64,000 bases of DNA from Taudactylus pleione (GCA_031769625.1 JAUIMM010001593.1:1-64000); one strand, 5' to 3'. Shown: positions 1 to 15,000, counted from the stretch's first letter. Program-made: numbers and translations. The notes: generated by a model from the letters alone, not told the origin.

Positions 1-3000
1 AAGCAGAATTTGGGGATTTTTGAAAAAAAAAATTTTAGGCCGATTTTTAAGGTCCGGGGCTTACGTAATTTTTCATACGGGTAAATAAATTTCTGGTGAG
101 TTGTGTCAAAATTAAGCACCAAAATCAACTTCTGTCACCGCAGCAACTCTTTTTTAAGTTGTACCAAAAGTTTTAAGCAGAATTTGGGGAATTTTGAAAA
201 AAAAAATTTTGGCCAATTTTTAAGGTCCAGGGCTTACGTAATTTTTCATATTGGTAAATATATTTCTGGTGAGTTGTGTCAAAATTAAGCACCAAAATCA
301 ACTTCTGTCACCACAGCAAATTTTTTTTAAGTTGTATCAAAAGTTTTAAAAAGAATTTGGGGATTTTTGAAAAAAAAAATTTTGGCCGATTTTTAAGGTC
401 CGGGGCTTACGTAATTTTTCATACAGGTAAATATATTTCTGGTGAGTTGTGTCAAAATTAAGCACCAAAATCAACTTCTGTCACCACAGCAAAAATTTTT
501 TAAGTTGTATCAAAAGTTTTAAGCAGAATTTGGGGATTTTTGAAAAAAAAAATTTTGGCCGATTTTTAAGGTCCGGGGCTTACCTAATTTTTCATACAGG
601 TAAATATATTTCTGGTGAGTTGTGTCAAAATTAAGCACCAAAATCAACTTCTGTCACCGCAGCAAATCTTTTTTAAGTTGTATCAAAAGTTTTAAGCAGA
701 ATTTGGGGATTTTTGAAAAAAAAATTTTTGCCCGATTTTGAAGGTCCGGGGCTTACGTAATTTTTCATATGGTTAAATATATTTCTGGTGAGTTGTGTCA
801 AAATTAACCACCAAATTCAACTTCTGTCACCACAGCAACTCATTTTTAAGTTGTACCAAAAGTTTTAAGCAGAATTTGGGGATCTTTGAAAAAAAAATTT
901 TTGCCCAATTTTAAATGTCTGGGGCTTACGTAATTTTTCATATGGGTAAATATATTTCTGGTGAGTTGTGTCAAAATTAAGCACCAAAATCATCTTCTCT
1001 CACCGCAGCAAATCTTTTTTAAGTTGTATCAAAAGTTTTAAGCAGAATTTGGGGATTTTTGAAAAAAAAAAAATTGGGGGCCGATTATGAAGGTCCGGGG
1101 CTTACGTAATTTTTCATACAGGTAAATATATTTCTGGTGAGTTGTGTCAAAATTAAGCACCAAAATCAACTTCTGTCACCGCAGCAAATCTTTTTTAAGT
1201 TGTATCAAAAGTTTTAAGCAGAATTTGGGGATTTTTGAAAAAAAAAATTTTGCCCGATTTTGAAGGTCCGGGGCTTACGTAATTTTTCATGCAGGTAAAT
1301 ATATTTCTGGTGAGTTGTGTAAAAATTAAGCACCAAAATCAACTTCTCTCACCGTAGCAAATCTTTTTTAAGTTGTATCAAAAGTTTTAAGCAGAATTTG
1401 GGGATTTTTGAAAAAAAAAAATTGGGGGGCCGATTTTGAAGGTCCGGGGCTTACGTAATTTTTCATACAGGTAAATATATTTCTGGTGAGTTGTGTCAAA
1501 ATTAAGCACCAAAATCAACTTCTGTTACCACAGCAACATTTTTTTAAGTTGTATCAAAAGTTTTAAGCAGAATTTGGGGATTTTTGAAAAAAAAAAAATT
1601 TGGGGGCCGATTTTGAAGGTCCGGGGCATACATAATTTTTCATACAGGTAAATATATTTCTGATGAGTTGTGTCAAAATTAAGCACCAAAATCAACTTCT
1701 GTCACTGCAGCAAGTCTTTTTTAAGTTGTATCAAAAGTTTTAAGCAGAATTTGGAGATTTTTGAAAAAAAAAAATTTTGGCCGATTTTTAAGGTCCAGGG
1801 CTTACGTAATTTTTCATACAGGTAAATATATTTCTGGTGAGTTGTGTCAAAATTAAACACCAAAATCAACTTCTGTCACCGCAGCAAATCTTTTTTAAAT
1901 TGTATCAAAAGTTTTAAGCAGAATTTGGGGATTTTTTTAAAAAAAAAATTTTGGCCGATTTTGAAGGTCCGGGGCTTACTTAATTTTTCATATGGGTAAA
2001 TATATTTCTGGTGAGTTGTGTCAAAATTAAGCACCAAAATCAACTTCTGTCACCACAGCAAATTTTTTTAAGTTGTATCAAAAGTTTTAAGCTGAATTTG
2101 GGGATTTTTGAAAAAAAAAAATTTGCCCGATTTTGAAGGTCCGGGGCTTACGGAATTTTTCGTACGGGTAAATATATTTCTGGTGAGTTATGTCAAAATT
2201 AAGCACCAAAATCAACTTCTGTCACCACAGCAGCTCTTTTTTAAGTTGTACCAAAAGTTTTAAGCATAATTTGGGGATTTTTGAAAAAAAAAAATTTTGC
2301 ACGATTTTAAATGTCCCTGGCTTTCGTAATTTTTCATACGGGTAAATATATTTCTGGTGAGTTGTGTCAAAATTAAGCACCAAAATCAACTTCAGTCACC
2401 ACAGCAAATCTTTTTTAAGTTGTACCAAAAGTTTTAAGCAGAATTTGGGGATTTTTGAAAAAAAAAAATTTGGGGCCGATTTTTAAGGTCCGGGGCTTAC
2501 GTAATTTTTCATACGGGTAAATAAATTTCTGGTGAGTCGTGTCAAAATTAAGCACCAAAATCAACTTCTGTCACCGCAGCAACTCTTTTTTAAGTTGTAC
2601 CAAAAGTTTTAAGCAGAATTTGGGGAATTTTGAAAAAAAAAAATTTGGCCAATTTTTAAGGTCCGGGGCTTACGTAATTTTTCATACAGGTAAATATATT
2701 TCTGGTGAGTTGTGTAAAAATTAAGCACCAAAATCAACTTCTGTCACCACAGCAAATCTTTTTTAAGTTGTATCAAAAGTTTTAAGCAGAATTTGGGGAT
2801 TTTTGAAAAAAAAAAAATTTGGGGGCCGATTCTGAAGGTCCGGGGCTTACGTAATTTTTCATATTGGTAAATATATTTCTGGTGAGTTGTGTCAAAATTA
2901 AGCACCAAAATCAACTTCTGTCACCACAGCAAATTTTTTTTAAGTTGTATCAAAAGTTTTAAAAAGAATTTGGGGATTTTTGAAAAAAAAAATTTTGGCC

Positions 3001-6000
3001 GATTTTTAAGGTCCGGGGCTTACGTAATTTTTCATACAGGTAAATATATTTCTGGTGAGTTGTGTCAAAATTAAGCACCAAAATCAACTTCTGTCACCAC
3101 AGCAACTCATTTTTAAGTTGTACCAAAAGTTTTAAGCAGAATTTGGGGATTTTTGAAAAAAAAATTTTTGCCCAATTTTAAATGTCTGGGGCTTACGTAA
3201 TTTTTCATATGGGTAAATATATTTCTGGTGAGTTGTGTCAAAATTAAGCACCAAAATCATCTTCTCTCACCGCAGCAAATCTTTTTTAAGTTGTATCAAA
3301 AGTTTTAAGCAGAATTTGGGGATTTTTGAAAAAAAAAAAAATTGGGGGGCCGATTATGAAGGTCCCGGGGCTTACGTAATTTTTCATACAGGTAAATATA
3401 TTTCTGGTGAGTTGTGTCAAAATTAAGCACCAAAATCAACTTCTGTTACCACAGCAAATTTTTTTTAAGTTGTATCAAAAGTTTTAAGCAGAATTTGGGG
3501 ATTTTTGAAAAAAAAAAATTTGGGGGCCGATTTTTAAGGTCCGGGGCTTACGTAATTTTTCATATGGGTAAATATATTTCTGGTGAGTTGTGTCAAAATT
3601 AAGCACCAAAATCAACTTCTGTCACCGCAGCAAATCTTTTTTAAGTTGTATCAAAAGTTTTAAGCAGAATTTGGGGATTTTTGAAAAAAAAAATTTTGCC
3701 CGATTTTTAAGGTCCGGGGCTTACGTAATTTTTCATACAGGTAAATATATTTCTGGTGAGTTGTGTCAAAATTAAGCACCAAAATCAACTTCTGTCACCA
3801 CAGCAAATTTTTTTTAAGTTGTATCAAAATTTTTAAGCAGTATTTGGGGATTTAAAAAAAAAAAATTTTGGCCGATTTTTAAGTTCCGGGGCTTACGTAA
3901 TTTTTCATACAGGTAAATATATTTCTGGTGAGTTGTGTCAAAATTAAGCACCAAAATCAACTTCTGTCACAGCAGGAAATCTTTTTTAAGTTGTATGAAA
4001 AGTTTTAAGCAGAATTTGGGTATTTTTGAAAAAAATAATTTTGGGCCGATTTTTAAGGTCCGGGGCTTACGTAATTTTTCATGCAGGTAAATATATTTCT
4101 GGTGAGTTGTGTAAAAATTAAGCACCAAAATCAACTTCTCTCACCGCAGCAAATCTTTTTTAAGTTGTATCAAAAGTTTTAAGCAGAATTTGGGGATTTT
4201 TGAAAAAAAACAAAATTGGGGGGCCGATTTTGAAGGTCCGGGGCTTACGTAATTTTTCATACAGGTAAATATATTTCTGGTGAGTTGTGTCAAAATTAAG
4301 CACCAAAATCAACTTCTGTTACCACAGCAAATTTTTTTTAAGATGTATCAAAAGTTTTAAGCAGAATTTGGGGATTTTTGAAAAAAAAAAAATTTGGGTG
4401 CCGATTTTGAAGGTCCGGGGCTTACGTAATTTTTCATACAGGTAAATATATTTCTGGTGAGTTGTGTCAAAATTAAGCACCGAAATCAACTTCTGTCACC
4501 GCAGCAAGTCTTTTTTAAGTTGTATCGAAAGTTTTAAGCAGAATTTGGAGATTTTTGAAAAAAAAAAATTTTGGCCTATTTTTAAGGTCCAGGGCTTACG
4601 TAATTTTTAATACAGGTAAATATATTTCTGGTGAGTTGTGTCAAAATTAAGCACCAAAATCAACTTCTTTCACCGCAGCAAATCTTTTTTAAATTGTATC
4701 AAAAGTTTTAAGCAGAATTTGGGGATTTTTTTTAAAAAAAAATTTTGGCCGATTTTGAAGGTCCGGGGCTTACGTAATTTTTCATATGGGTAAATATATT
4801 TCTGGTGAGTTGTGTCAAAATTAAGCACCAAAATCAACTTCTGTCACCGCAGCAAATCTTTTTTAAGTTGTATCAAAAGTTTTAAGCAGAATTTGGGGAT
4901 TTTTGAAAAAAAAAAATTTGCCCGATTTTGAAGGTCCGGGGCTTACGTAATTTTTCATACAGGTAAATATATTTCTGGTGAGTTGTGTAAAAATTAAGCC
5001 CAAAAATCAACTTCTCTCACCGCAGCAAATCTTTTTTAAGTTGTATCAAAAGTTTTAAGCAGAATTTGGGGATTTTTGAAAAAAAAAAAATTGGGGGGCC
5101 AATTTTGAAGGTCCGGGGCTTACTTAATTTTTCATACAGGTAAATATATTTCTGGTGAGTTGTGTCAAAATTAAGCACCAAAATCAACTTCTGTCACCAC
5201 AGCAAATTTTTTTTAAGTTGTATCAAAATTTTTAAGCAGAATTTGGGGATCTTTAAAAAAAAAAATTTTGGCCGATTTTGAAGGTCCGGGGCTTACGTAA
5301 TTTTTCATACAGGTAAATAAATTTCTGGTGAGTTGTGTCAAAATTAAGCACCAAAATCAAATTCTGTCACAGCAGCAAATCTTTTTTAAGTTGTATCAAA
5401 AGTTTTAAGCAGAATTTGGGGATTTTTGAAAAAAAAAATTTCGCAGATTTTTAAGGTCCGGGGCTTACGTAATTTATCATACAAGTAAATATATTTCTGG
5501 TGAGTTGTGTCAAAATTAAGCACCAAATTCAACTTCTGTCACCACAGCAAATCTTTTTTAAGTTGTACCAAAAGTTGTAAGCAGAATTTGGGGATTTTTG
5601 AAAAAAAAAAATTTTGCCTGATTTTAAAGGTCCGGGGCTTACGTGATTTTTCATACGGGTAAATATATTTCTGGAGAGTTGTGTCAATATTAAGCACCAA
5701 AATCAACTTCTGTCACCCCAGCAAATCTTTTTTAAGTTGTACCAAAAGTTTTAAGCAGAATTTGGGGATTTTTGAAAAAAAAAAATTTGGGCCGATTTTT
5801 AAGGTCCGGGGCTTACGTAATTTTTCATATGGGTAAATATATTTCTGGTGAGTTGTGTCAAAATTAAGCACCAAAATCAACTTCTGTCACATCAGCAAAT
5901 CTTTTTTAAGTTGTATGAAAAGTTTTAAGCAGAATTTGGGTATTTTTGAAAAAAAAAATTTTGGGCCGATTTTTAAGGTCCGGGGCTTACGTAATTTTTC

Positions 6001-9000
6001 ATATGGGTAAATATATTTCTGGTGAGTTGTGTCAAAATTAAGCACCAAAATCATCTTCTCTCACCACAACAAATCTTTTTTAAGTTGTATCAAAAGTTTT
6101 AAGCAGAATTTGGGGATTTTTGAAAAAAAAAAATTGGGGGGCCGATTTTGAAGGTCCGGGGCTTACGTAATTTTTCATACAGGTAAATATATTTCTGGTG
6201 AGTTGTGTCAAAATTAAGCACCAAAATCAACTTCTGTCACCGCAGCAACTCTTTTTTAAATTGTATCAAAAGTTTTAAGCAGAATTTGGGGATTTTTTTT
6301 AAAAAAAATTTTGGCCGATTTTGAAGGTCCGGGGCTTACGTAATTTTTCTTATGGGTAAATATATTTCTGGTGAGTTGTGTCAAAATTAAGCACCAAAAT
6401 CAACTTCTGTCACAGCAGCAAATCTTTTTTAAGTTGTATGAAAAGTTTTAAGCAGAATTTGGGTATTTTTGAAAAAAATAATTTTGGGCCGATTTTTAAG
6501 GTCCGGGGCTTACGTAATTTTTCATACAGGTAAATATATTTCTGGTGAGTTGTGTCAAAATGAAGCACCAAAATCAACTTCTGTTACCATAGCAAATTTT
6601 TTTTAAGTTGTATCAAAAGTTTTAAGCAGAATTTGGGGATTTTTGAAAAAAAAAAAATTGGGGGGCCGATTTTGAAGGTCCGGGGCATACATAATTTTTC
6701 ATACAGGTAAATATATTTCTGGTGAGTTGTGTCAAAATTAAGCACCAAAAGCAACTTCTGTCACTGCAGCAAGTCTTTTTTAAGTTGTATCAAAAGTTTT
6801 AAGCGGAATTTGGAGATTTTTGAAAAAAAAAAATTTTGGCCGATTTTTAAGGTCCAGGGCTTACGTAATTTTTCATACAGGTAAATATATTTCTGGTGAG
6901 TTGTGTCAAAATTAAGCACCAAAATCAACTTCTGTCACCGCAGCAAATCTTTTTTAAATTGTATCAAAAGTTTTAAGCAGAATTTGGGGATTTTTTAAAA
7001 AAAAAAAAATTTGGCCGATTTTGAAGGTCCGGGGCTTCCGTAATTTTTCATATGGGTAAATATATTTCTGGTGAGTTGTGTCAAAATTAAGCACCAAAAT
7101 CAACTTCTGTCACCACAGCAAATTTTTTTAAGTTGTATCAAAAGTTTTAAGCAGAATTTGGGGATTTTTGAAAAAAAAAATTTTGCCCGATTTTGAAGGT
7201 CCGGGGCTTACGTAATTTTTCATACAGGTAAATATATTTCTGGTGAGTTGTGTCAAAATTAAGCACCAAAATCAACTTCTGTCACCGCAGCAAATCTTTT
7301 TTAAGTTGTATCAAAAGTTTTAAACATAATTTGGGGATTTTTGAAAAAAAAAAATTTTGCACGATTTTAAATGTCCCTGGCTTTCGTAATTTTTCATACG
7401 GGTAAATATATTTCTGGTGAGTTGTGTCAAAATTAAGCACCAAAATCAACTTCAGTCACCACAGCAAATCTTTTTTAAGTTGTACCAAAAGTTTTAAGCA
7501 GAATTTGGGGATTTTTGAAAAAAAAAATTTTGCCCGATTTTTAAGGTCCGGGGCTTACGTAATTTTTCATACGGGTAAATAAATTTCTGGTGAGTTGTGT
7601 CAATATTAAGCACCAAAATCAACTTCTGTCACCGCAGCAACTCTTTTTTAAGTTGTACCAAAAGTTTTAAGCAGAATTTGGGGAATTTTGAAAAAAAAAA
7701 ATTTTGGCCGATTTTTAAGGTCCGGGGCTTACGGAATTTTTCATACAGGTAAATATATTTCTGGTGAGTTGTGTAAAAAGTAAGCACCAAAATCAACTTC
7801 TGTCACCACAGCAAATTTTTTTTAAGTTGTATCAAAAGTTTTAAGCAGAATTTGGGGATTTTTGAAAAAAAAAAAAATTGGGGGCCGATTTTGAAGGTCC
7901 GGGGCTTATGTAATTTTTCATACTGGTAAATATATTTCTGGTGAGTTGTGTCAAAATTAAGCACCAAAATCAACTTCTGTCACCACAGCAAATTTTTTTT
8001 AAGTTGTATCAAAAGTTTTAAAAAGAATTTGGGGATTTTTGAAAAAAAAAATTTTGGCCGATTTTTAAGGTCCGGGGCTTACGTAATTTTTCATACAGGT
8101 AAATATATTTCTGGTGAGTTGTGTCAAAATTAAGCACCAAAATCAACTTCTGTCACCACAGCAAATTTTTTTTAAGTTGTATCAAAAGTTTTAAGCAGAA
8201 TTTGGGGATTTTTGAAAAAAAAAATTTTGGCCGATTTTTAAGGTCCGGGGCTTACGTAATTTTTCATACAGGTAAATATATTTCTGGTGAGTTGTGTCAA
8301 AATTAAGCACCAAAATCAACTTCTGTCACCGCAGCAAATCTTTTTTAAGTTGTATCAAAAGTTTTAAACAGAATTTGGGGATTTTTGAAAAAAAAAAATT
8401 TGGGCTGATTTTGAAGGTCCAGGGCTTACGTAATTTTTCATATGGGTAAATATATTTCTGGTGAGTTGTGTCAAAATTAAGCACCAAAATCAACTTCTGT
8501 AACCACAGCAAATCTTTTTTAAGTTGTATCAAAAGTTTTAAGCAGAATTTGGGGATTTTTGAAAAAAAAAATTTTCGCTGATTTTTAAGGTCCGGGGCTT
8601 ACGTAATTTTTCATACAGGTAAATATATTTCTGGTGAGTTGTGTCAAAATTAAGCACCAAAATCAACTTCTGTCACCGCAGCAAATCTTTTTTAAGTTGT
8701 ATCAAAAGTTTTAAGCAGAATTTGGGGATTTTTGAAAACAAAAATTTTGACCGATTTTGAAGGTCCGGGGCTTACGTAATTTTTCATACAGGTAAATATA
8801 TTTCTGGTGAGTTGTGTCAAAATTAAGCACCAAAATCAACTTCTGTCATCGCAGCAAATCTTTTTTAAGTTGTATCAAAAGTTTTAAGCAGAATTTGGGG
8901 ATTTTTGAAAAAAAAAATTTTGCCCGATTTTGAAGGTCCGGGGCTTACGTAATTTTTCATATGGGTAAATATATTTCTGGTGAGTTGTGTCAAAATTAAC

Positions 9001-12000
9001 CACCAAATTCAACTTCTGTCACCACAGCAACTCATTTTTAAGTTGTACCAAAAGTTTTAAGCAGAATTTGGGGATTTTTAAAAAAAAAAATTTTGCCCAA
9101 TTTTAAATGTCTGGGGCTTACGTAATTTTTCATACGGGTAAATATATTTCTGGTGAGTTGTGTCAAAATTAAGCACCAAAATCATCTTCTCTCACCGCAG
9201 CAAATCTTTTTTAAGTTGTATCAAAAGTTTTAAGCAGAATTTGGGGATTTTTGAAAAAAAAAAAAATTGGGGGGCCGATTATGAAGGTCCGGGGCTTACG
9301 TAATTTTTCATACAGGTAAATATATTTCTGGTGAGTTGTGTCAAAATTAAGCACCAAAATCAACTTCTGTTACCACAGCAAATTTTTTTTAAGTTGTATC
9401 AAAAGTTTTAAGCAGAATTTGGGGATTTTTGAAAAAAAAAAATTTGGGGGCCGATTTTTAAGGTCCGGGGCTTACGTAATTTTTCATATAGGTAAATATA
9501 TTTCTGGTGAGTTGTGTCAAAATTAAGCACCAAAATCAACTTCTGTCACCACAGCAAATTTTTTTTAAGTTGTATCAAAATTTTTAAGCAGTATTTGGGG
9601 ATTTAAAAAAAAAAAATTTTGGCCGATTTTTAAGTTCCGGGGCTTACGTAATTTTTCATACAGGTAAATATATTTCTGGTGAGTTGTGTCAAAATTAAGC
9701 ACCAAAATCAACTTCTGTCACCACAGCAAATTTTTTTTAAGTTGTATCAAAAGTTTTAAGCAGAATTTGGGGATTTTTGAAAAAAAAAATTTTGGCCGAT
9801 TTTGAAGGTCCGGGGCTTACGTAATTTTTCATACAGGTAAATATATTTCTGGTGAGTTGTGTCAAAATTAAGCACCAAAATCAACTTCTGTCACAGCAGC
9901 AAATCTTTTTTAAGTTGTATCAAAAGTTTTAAGCAGAATTTGGGGATTTTTGAAAAAAAAAAAATTTTGGGCCGATTTTTAAGGTCCGGGGCTTACGTAA
10001 TTTTTCATACAAGTAAATATATTTCTGGTGAGTTGTGTCAAAATTAAGCACCAAATTCAACTTCTGTCACCACAGCAAATCTTTTTTAAGTTGTACCAAA
10101 AGTTTTAAGCAGAATTTGGGGATTTTTGAAAAAAAAAAATTTTGCCTGATTTTAAAGGTCCGGGGCTTACGTGATTTTTCATATGGGTAAATATATTTCT
10201 GGTGAGTTGTGTCAATATTAAGCACCAAAATCAACTTCTGTCACCGCAGCAAATCTTTTTTAAGTTGTACCAAAAGTTTTAAGCAGAATTTGGGGATTTT
10301 TTTTAAAAAAAAATTGGGGCCGATTTTTAAGGTCCGGGGCTTACGTAATTTTTCATACAGGTAAATATATTTCTGGTGAGTTGTGTCAAAAGTAAGCACC
10401 AAAATCAACTTCTGTCACATCAGCAAATCTTTTTTAGGTTGTATCAAAAGTTTTAAGCAGAATTTGGGGATTTTTGAAAAAAATAATTTTGGGCCGATTT
10501 TTAAGGTCCGGGGCTTACGTAATTTTTCATATGGGTAAATATATTTCTGGTGAGTTGTGTCAAAATTAAGCACCAAAATCATCTTCTCTCACCGCAGCAA
10601 ATCTTTTTTAAGTTGTATCAAAAGTTTTAAGCAGAATTTGGGGATTTTTGAAAAAAAAAAAATTTGGGGGCCGATTTTCAATGTCCGGGGCTTACGTAAT
10701 TTTTCATACAGGTAAATATATTTCTGGTGAGTTGTGTCAAAATTAAGCACCAAAATCAACTTCTGTTACCACAGCAATTTTTTTTAAGTTGTATCAAAAA
10801 TTTTAAGCAGAATTTGGGGATTTTTGAAAAAAAAAAATTGGGGGGCTGATTTTGAAGGTCCAGGGCTTACGATATTTTTCATACAGGTAAATATATTTCT
10901 GGTGAGTTGTGTCAAAATTAAGCACCAAAATCAACTTCTGTCACCGCAGCAAGTCTTTTTTAAGTTGTATCAAAAGTTTTAAGCAGAATTTGGAGAGTTT
11001 TGAAAAAAAAAATTTTTGGCCGACTTTTAAGGTCCGGGGCTTACGTAATTTTTCTTATGGGTAAATATATTTCTGGTGAGTTGTATCAAAATTAAGCACC
11101 AAAATCAACTTCTGTCACAGCAGGAAATCTTTTTTAAGTTGTATGAAAAGTTTTAAGCAGAATTTGGGTATTTTTGAAAAAAATAATTTTGGGCCGATTT
11201 TTAAGGTCCGGGGCTTACGTAATTTTTCATACAGGTAAATATATTTCTGGTGAGTTGTGTCAAAATTAAGCACCAAAATCATCTTCTCTCACCGCAGCAA
11301 ATCTTTTTTAAGTTGTATCAAAAGTTTTAAGCAGAATTTGGGGATTTTTGAAAAAAAAAAAATTGGGGGGCTGATTTTGAAGGTCCGGGGCTTACGTAAT
11401 TTTTCATACAGGTAAATATATTTCTGGTGAGTTGTGTCAAAATTAAGCACCAAAATCAACTTCTGTTACCACAGCAAATTTTTTTTAAGTTCTATCAAAA
11501 GTTTTAAGCAGAATTTGGCTATTTTTGAAAAAAAAAAAATTGGGGGGCCGATTTTGAAGGTCCGGGGCTTACGTAATTTTTCATACAGGTAAATATATTT
11601 CTGGTGAGTTGTGTCAAAATTAAGCACCAAAATCAACTTCTGTCACCGCAGCAAGTCTTTTTTAAGTTGCATCGAAAGTTTTAAGCAGAATTTGGAGATT
11701 TTTGAAAAAAAAAATTTTGGCCGATTTTTAAGGTCCAGGGCTTACGTAATTTTTCATACAGGTATATATATTTCTGGTGAGTTGTGTCCAAATTAAGCAC
11801 CAAAATCAACTTCTGTCACCGCAGCAAATCTTTTTTAAGTTGTACCAAAAGTTTTAAGCAGAATTTGGGGATTTTTGAAAAAAAAAAATTTGGGCTGATT
11901 TTTAAGGTCAGGGGCTTACGTAATTTTTCATATGGGTAAATATATTTCTGGTGAGTTGTGTCAAAATTAAGCACCAAAATCAACTTCTGTCACATCAGCA

Positions 12001-15000
12001 AATCTTTTTTAAGTTGTATGAAAAGTTTTAAGCAGAATTTGGGTATTTTTGAAAAAAATAATTTTGGGCTGATTTTTAAGGTCCGGGGCTTACGTAATTT
12101 TTCATATGGGTAAATATATTTCTGGTGAGTTGTGTCAAAATTAAGCACCAAAATCATCTTCTCTCACCGCAGCAAATCTTTTTTAAGTTGTATCAAAAGT
12201 TTTAAGCAGAATTTGGGGATTTTTGAAAAAAAAAAAATTTGGGGGCCGATTTTGAAGGTCCGGGGCTTACGTAATTTTTCATACAGGTAAATATATTTCT
12301 GGTGAGTTGTGTCAAAATGAAGCACCAAAATCAACTTCTGTTACCACATCAAATTTTTTTTAAGTTGTATCAAAAGTTTTAAGCAGAATTTGGGGATTTT
12401 AGAAAAAAAAAAAGTTGGGGGGCCGATTTTGAAGGTCCAGGGCTTACGAAATTTTTCATACATGTAAATATATTTCTGGTGAGTTGTGTCAAAATTAAGC
12501 ACCAAAATCAACTTCTGTCACTGCAGCAAGTCTTTTTTAAGTTGTATCAAAAGTTTTAAGCAGAATTTGGGGATTTTTGAAAAAAAAAATTTTGGCCGAT
12601 TTTTAAGGTCCAGGGCTTACGTAATTTTTCATACAGGTAAATATATTTCTGGTGAGTTGTGTCAAAATTAAGCACCAAAATCAACTTCTGTCACCGCAGC
12701 AACTCTTTTTTAAATTGTATCAAAAGTTTTAAGCAGAATTTGGGGATTTTTGAAAAAAAAAAAATTGGGGGGCCAATTTTGAAGGTCCGGGGCTTACTTA
12801 ATTTTTCATACAGGTAAATATATTTCTGGTGAGTTATGTCAAAATTAAGCACCAAAATCAACTTCTGTCACCACAGCAAATTTTTTTTAAGTTGTATCAA
12901 AATTTTTAAGCAGAATTTGGGGATTTTTTTTAAAAAAAATTTTGCCGATTTTTAAGGTCCGGGGGTTACGTAATTTTTCATACAGGTAAATATATTTCTG
13001 GTGAGTTGTGTCAAAATTAAGCTCCAAAATCAACTTCTGTCACCACAGCAAATTTTTTTTAAGTTGTGTCAAAAGTTTTAATCAGAATTTGGGGATTTTT
13101 AAAAAAAAAATTTTTGGCCGATATTGAAGGTCCGGGGCTTACGTAATTTATCATACAAGTAAATATATTTCTGGTGAGTTGTGTCAAAATTAAGCACCAA
13201 ATTCAACTTCTGTCACCACAGCAAATCTTTTTTAAGTTGTACCAAAAGTTTTAAGCAGAATTTGGGGATTTTTGAAAAAAAAAAACTTTGCCTGATTTTA
13301 AAGGTCCGGGGCTTACGTGATTTTTCATATGGGTAAATATATTTCTGGAGAGTTGTGTCAAAATTAAGCACCAAAATCAACTTCTGTCACATCAGCAAAT
13401 CTTTTTTAAGTTGTATGAAAAGTTTTAAGCAGAATTTGGGTATTTTTGAAAAAAATAATTTTGGGCTGATTCTTAAGGTCCGGGGCTTACGTAATTTTTC
13501 ATATGGGTAAATATATTTCTGGTGAGTTGTGTCAAAATTAAGCACCAAAATCATCTTCTCTCACCGCAGCAAATCTTTTTTAAGTTGTATCAAAAGTTTT
13601 AAGCAGAATTTGGGGATTTTTGAAAAAAAAAAAATTTGGGGGCCGATTTTGAAGGTCCGGGCTTACGTAATTTTTCATACAGGTAAATATATTTCTGGTG
13701 AGTTGTGTCAAAATGAAGCACCAAATCAACTTCTGTTACCACATCAAATTTTTTTTAAGTTGTATCAAAAGTTTTAAGCAGAATTTGGGGATTTTTGAAA
13801 AAAAAAAATTGGGGGGCCGATTTTGAAGGTCCAGGGCTTACGAAATTTTTCATACATGTAAATATATTTCTGGTGAGTTGTGTCAAAATTAAGCACCAAA
13901 ATCAACTTCTGTCACTGCAGCAAGTCTTTTTTAAGTTGTATCAAAAGTTTTAAGCAGAATTTGGGGATTTTTGAAAAAAAAAATTTTTGGCCGATTTTTA
14001 AGGTCCAGGGCTTACGTAATTTTTCATACAGGTAAATATATTTCTGGTGAGTTGTGTCAAAATTAAGCACCAAAATCAACTTCTGTCACCGCAGCAACTC
14101 TTTTTTAAATTGTATCAAAAGTTTTAAGCAGAATTTGGGGATTTTTGAAAAAAAAAATTTTGCCCGATTTTGAAGGTCCGGGGCTTACGTAATTTTTCTT
14201 ATGGGTAAATATATTTCTGGTGAGTTGTGTCAAAATTAAGCACCAAAATCAACTTCTGTCACAGCAGCAAATCTTTTTTAAGTTGTATGAAAAGTTTTAA
14301 GCAGAATTTGGGTATTTTTGAAAAAAATAATTTTGGGCCGATTTTTAAGGTCCGGGGCTTACGTAATTTTTCATATGGGTAAATATATTTCTGGTGAGTT
14401 GTGTCAAAATTAAGCACCAAAATCATCTTCTCTCACCGCAGCAAATCTTTTTTAAGTTGTATCAAAAGTTTTAAGCAGAATTTGTGGATTTTTGAAAAAA
14501 AAAAATTGGGGGGCCGATTTTGAAGGTCCGGGGCTTACGTAATTTTTCATATGGGTAAATATATTTCTGGTGAGTTGTGTCAAAATTAAGCACCAAAATC
14601 AACTTCTGTCACTGCAGCAAGTCTTTTTTAAGTTGTATCAAAAGTTTTAAGCAGAATTTGGGGATTTTTGAAAAAAAAAAATTTTGGCCGATTTTTAAGG
14701 TCCAGGGCTTACGTAATTTTTCATACAGGTAAATATATTTCTGGTGAGTTGTGTCAAAATTAAGCACCAAAATCAACTTCTGTCACCGCAGCAACTCTTT
14801 TTTAAATTGTATCAAAAGTTTTAAGCAGAATTTGGGGATTTTTGAAAGAAAAAATTTTGTCCGATTTTGAAGGTCCGGGGCTTACGTAATTTTTCTTATG
14901 GGTAAATATATTTCTGGTGAGTTGTGTCAAAATTAAGCACCAAAATCAACTTCTGTCACAGCAGCAAATCTTTTTTAAGTTGTATGAAAAGTTTTAAGCA

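Noticed and set aside
2150..2175. CENP-B box-like sequence TTCGTACGGG in some monomers
   Set aside because: It has TTCG and CGGG but the spacing and the middle bases do not fit the 17-bp CENP-B box, and most monomers lack it.
8215..8224. A-runs as poly(A) tails of short retroposons
   Set aside because: They occur at the same place in every monomer and are followed by the next conserved block, so they are part of the satellite.
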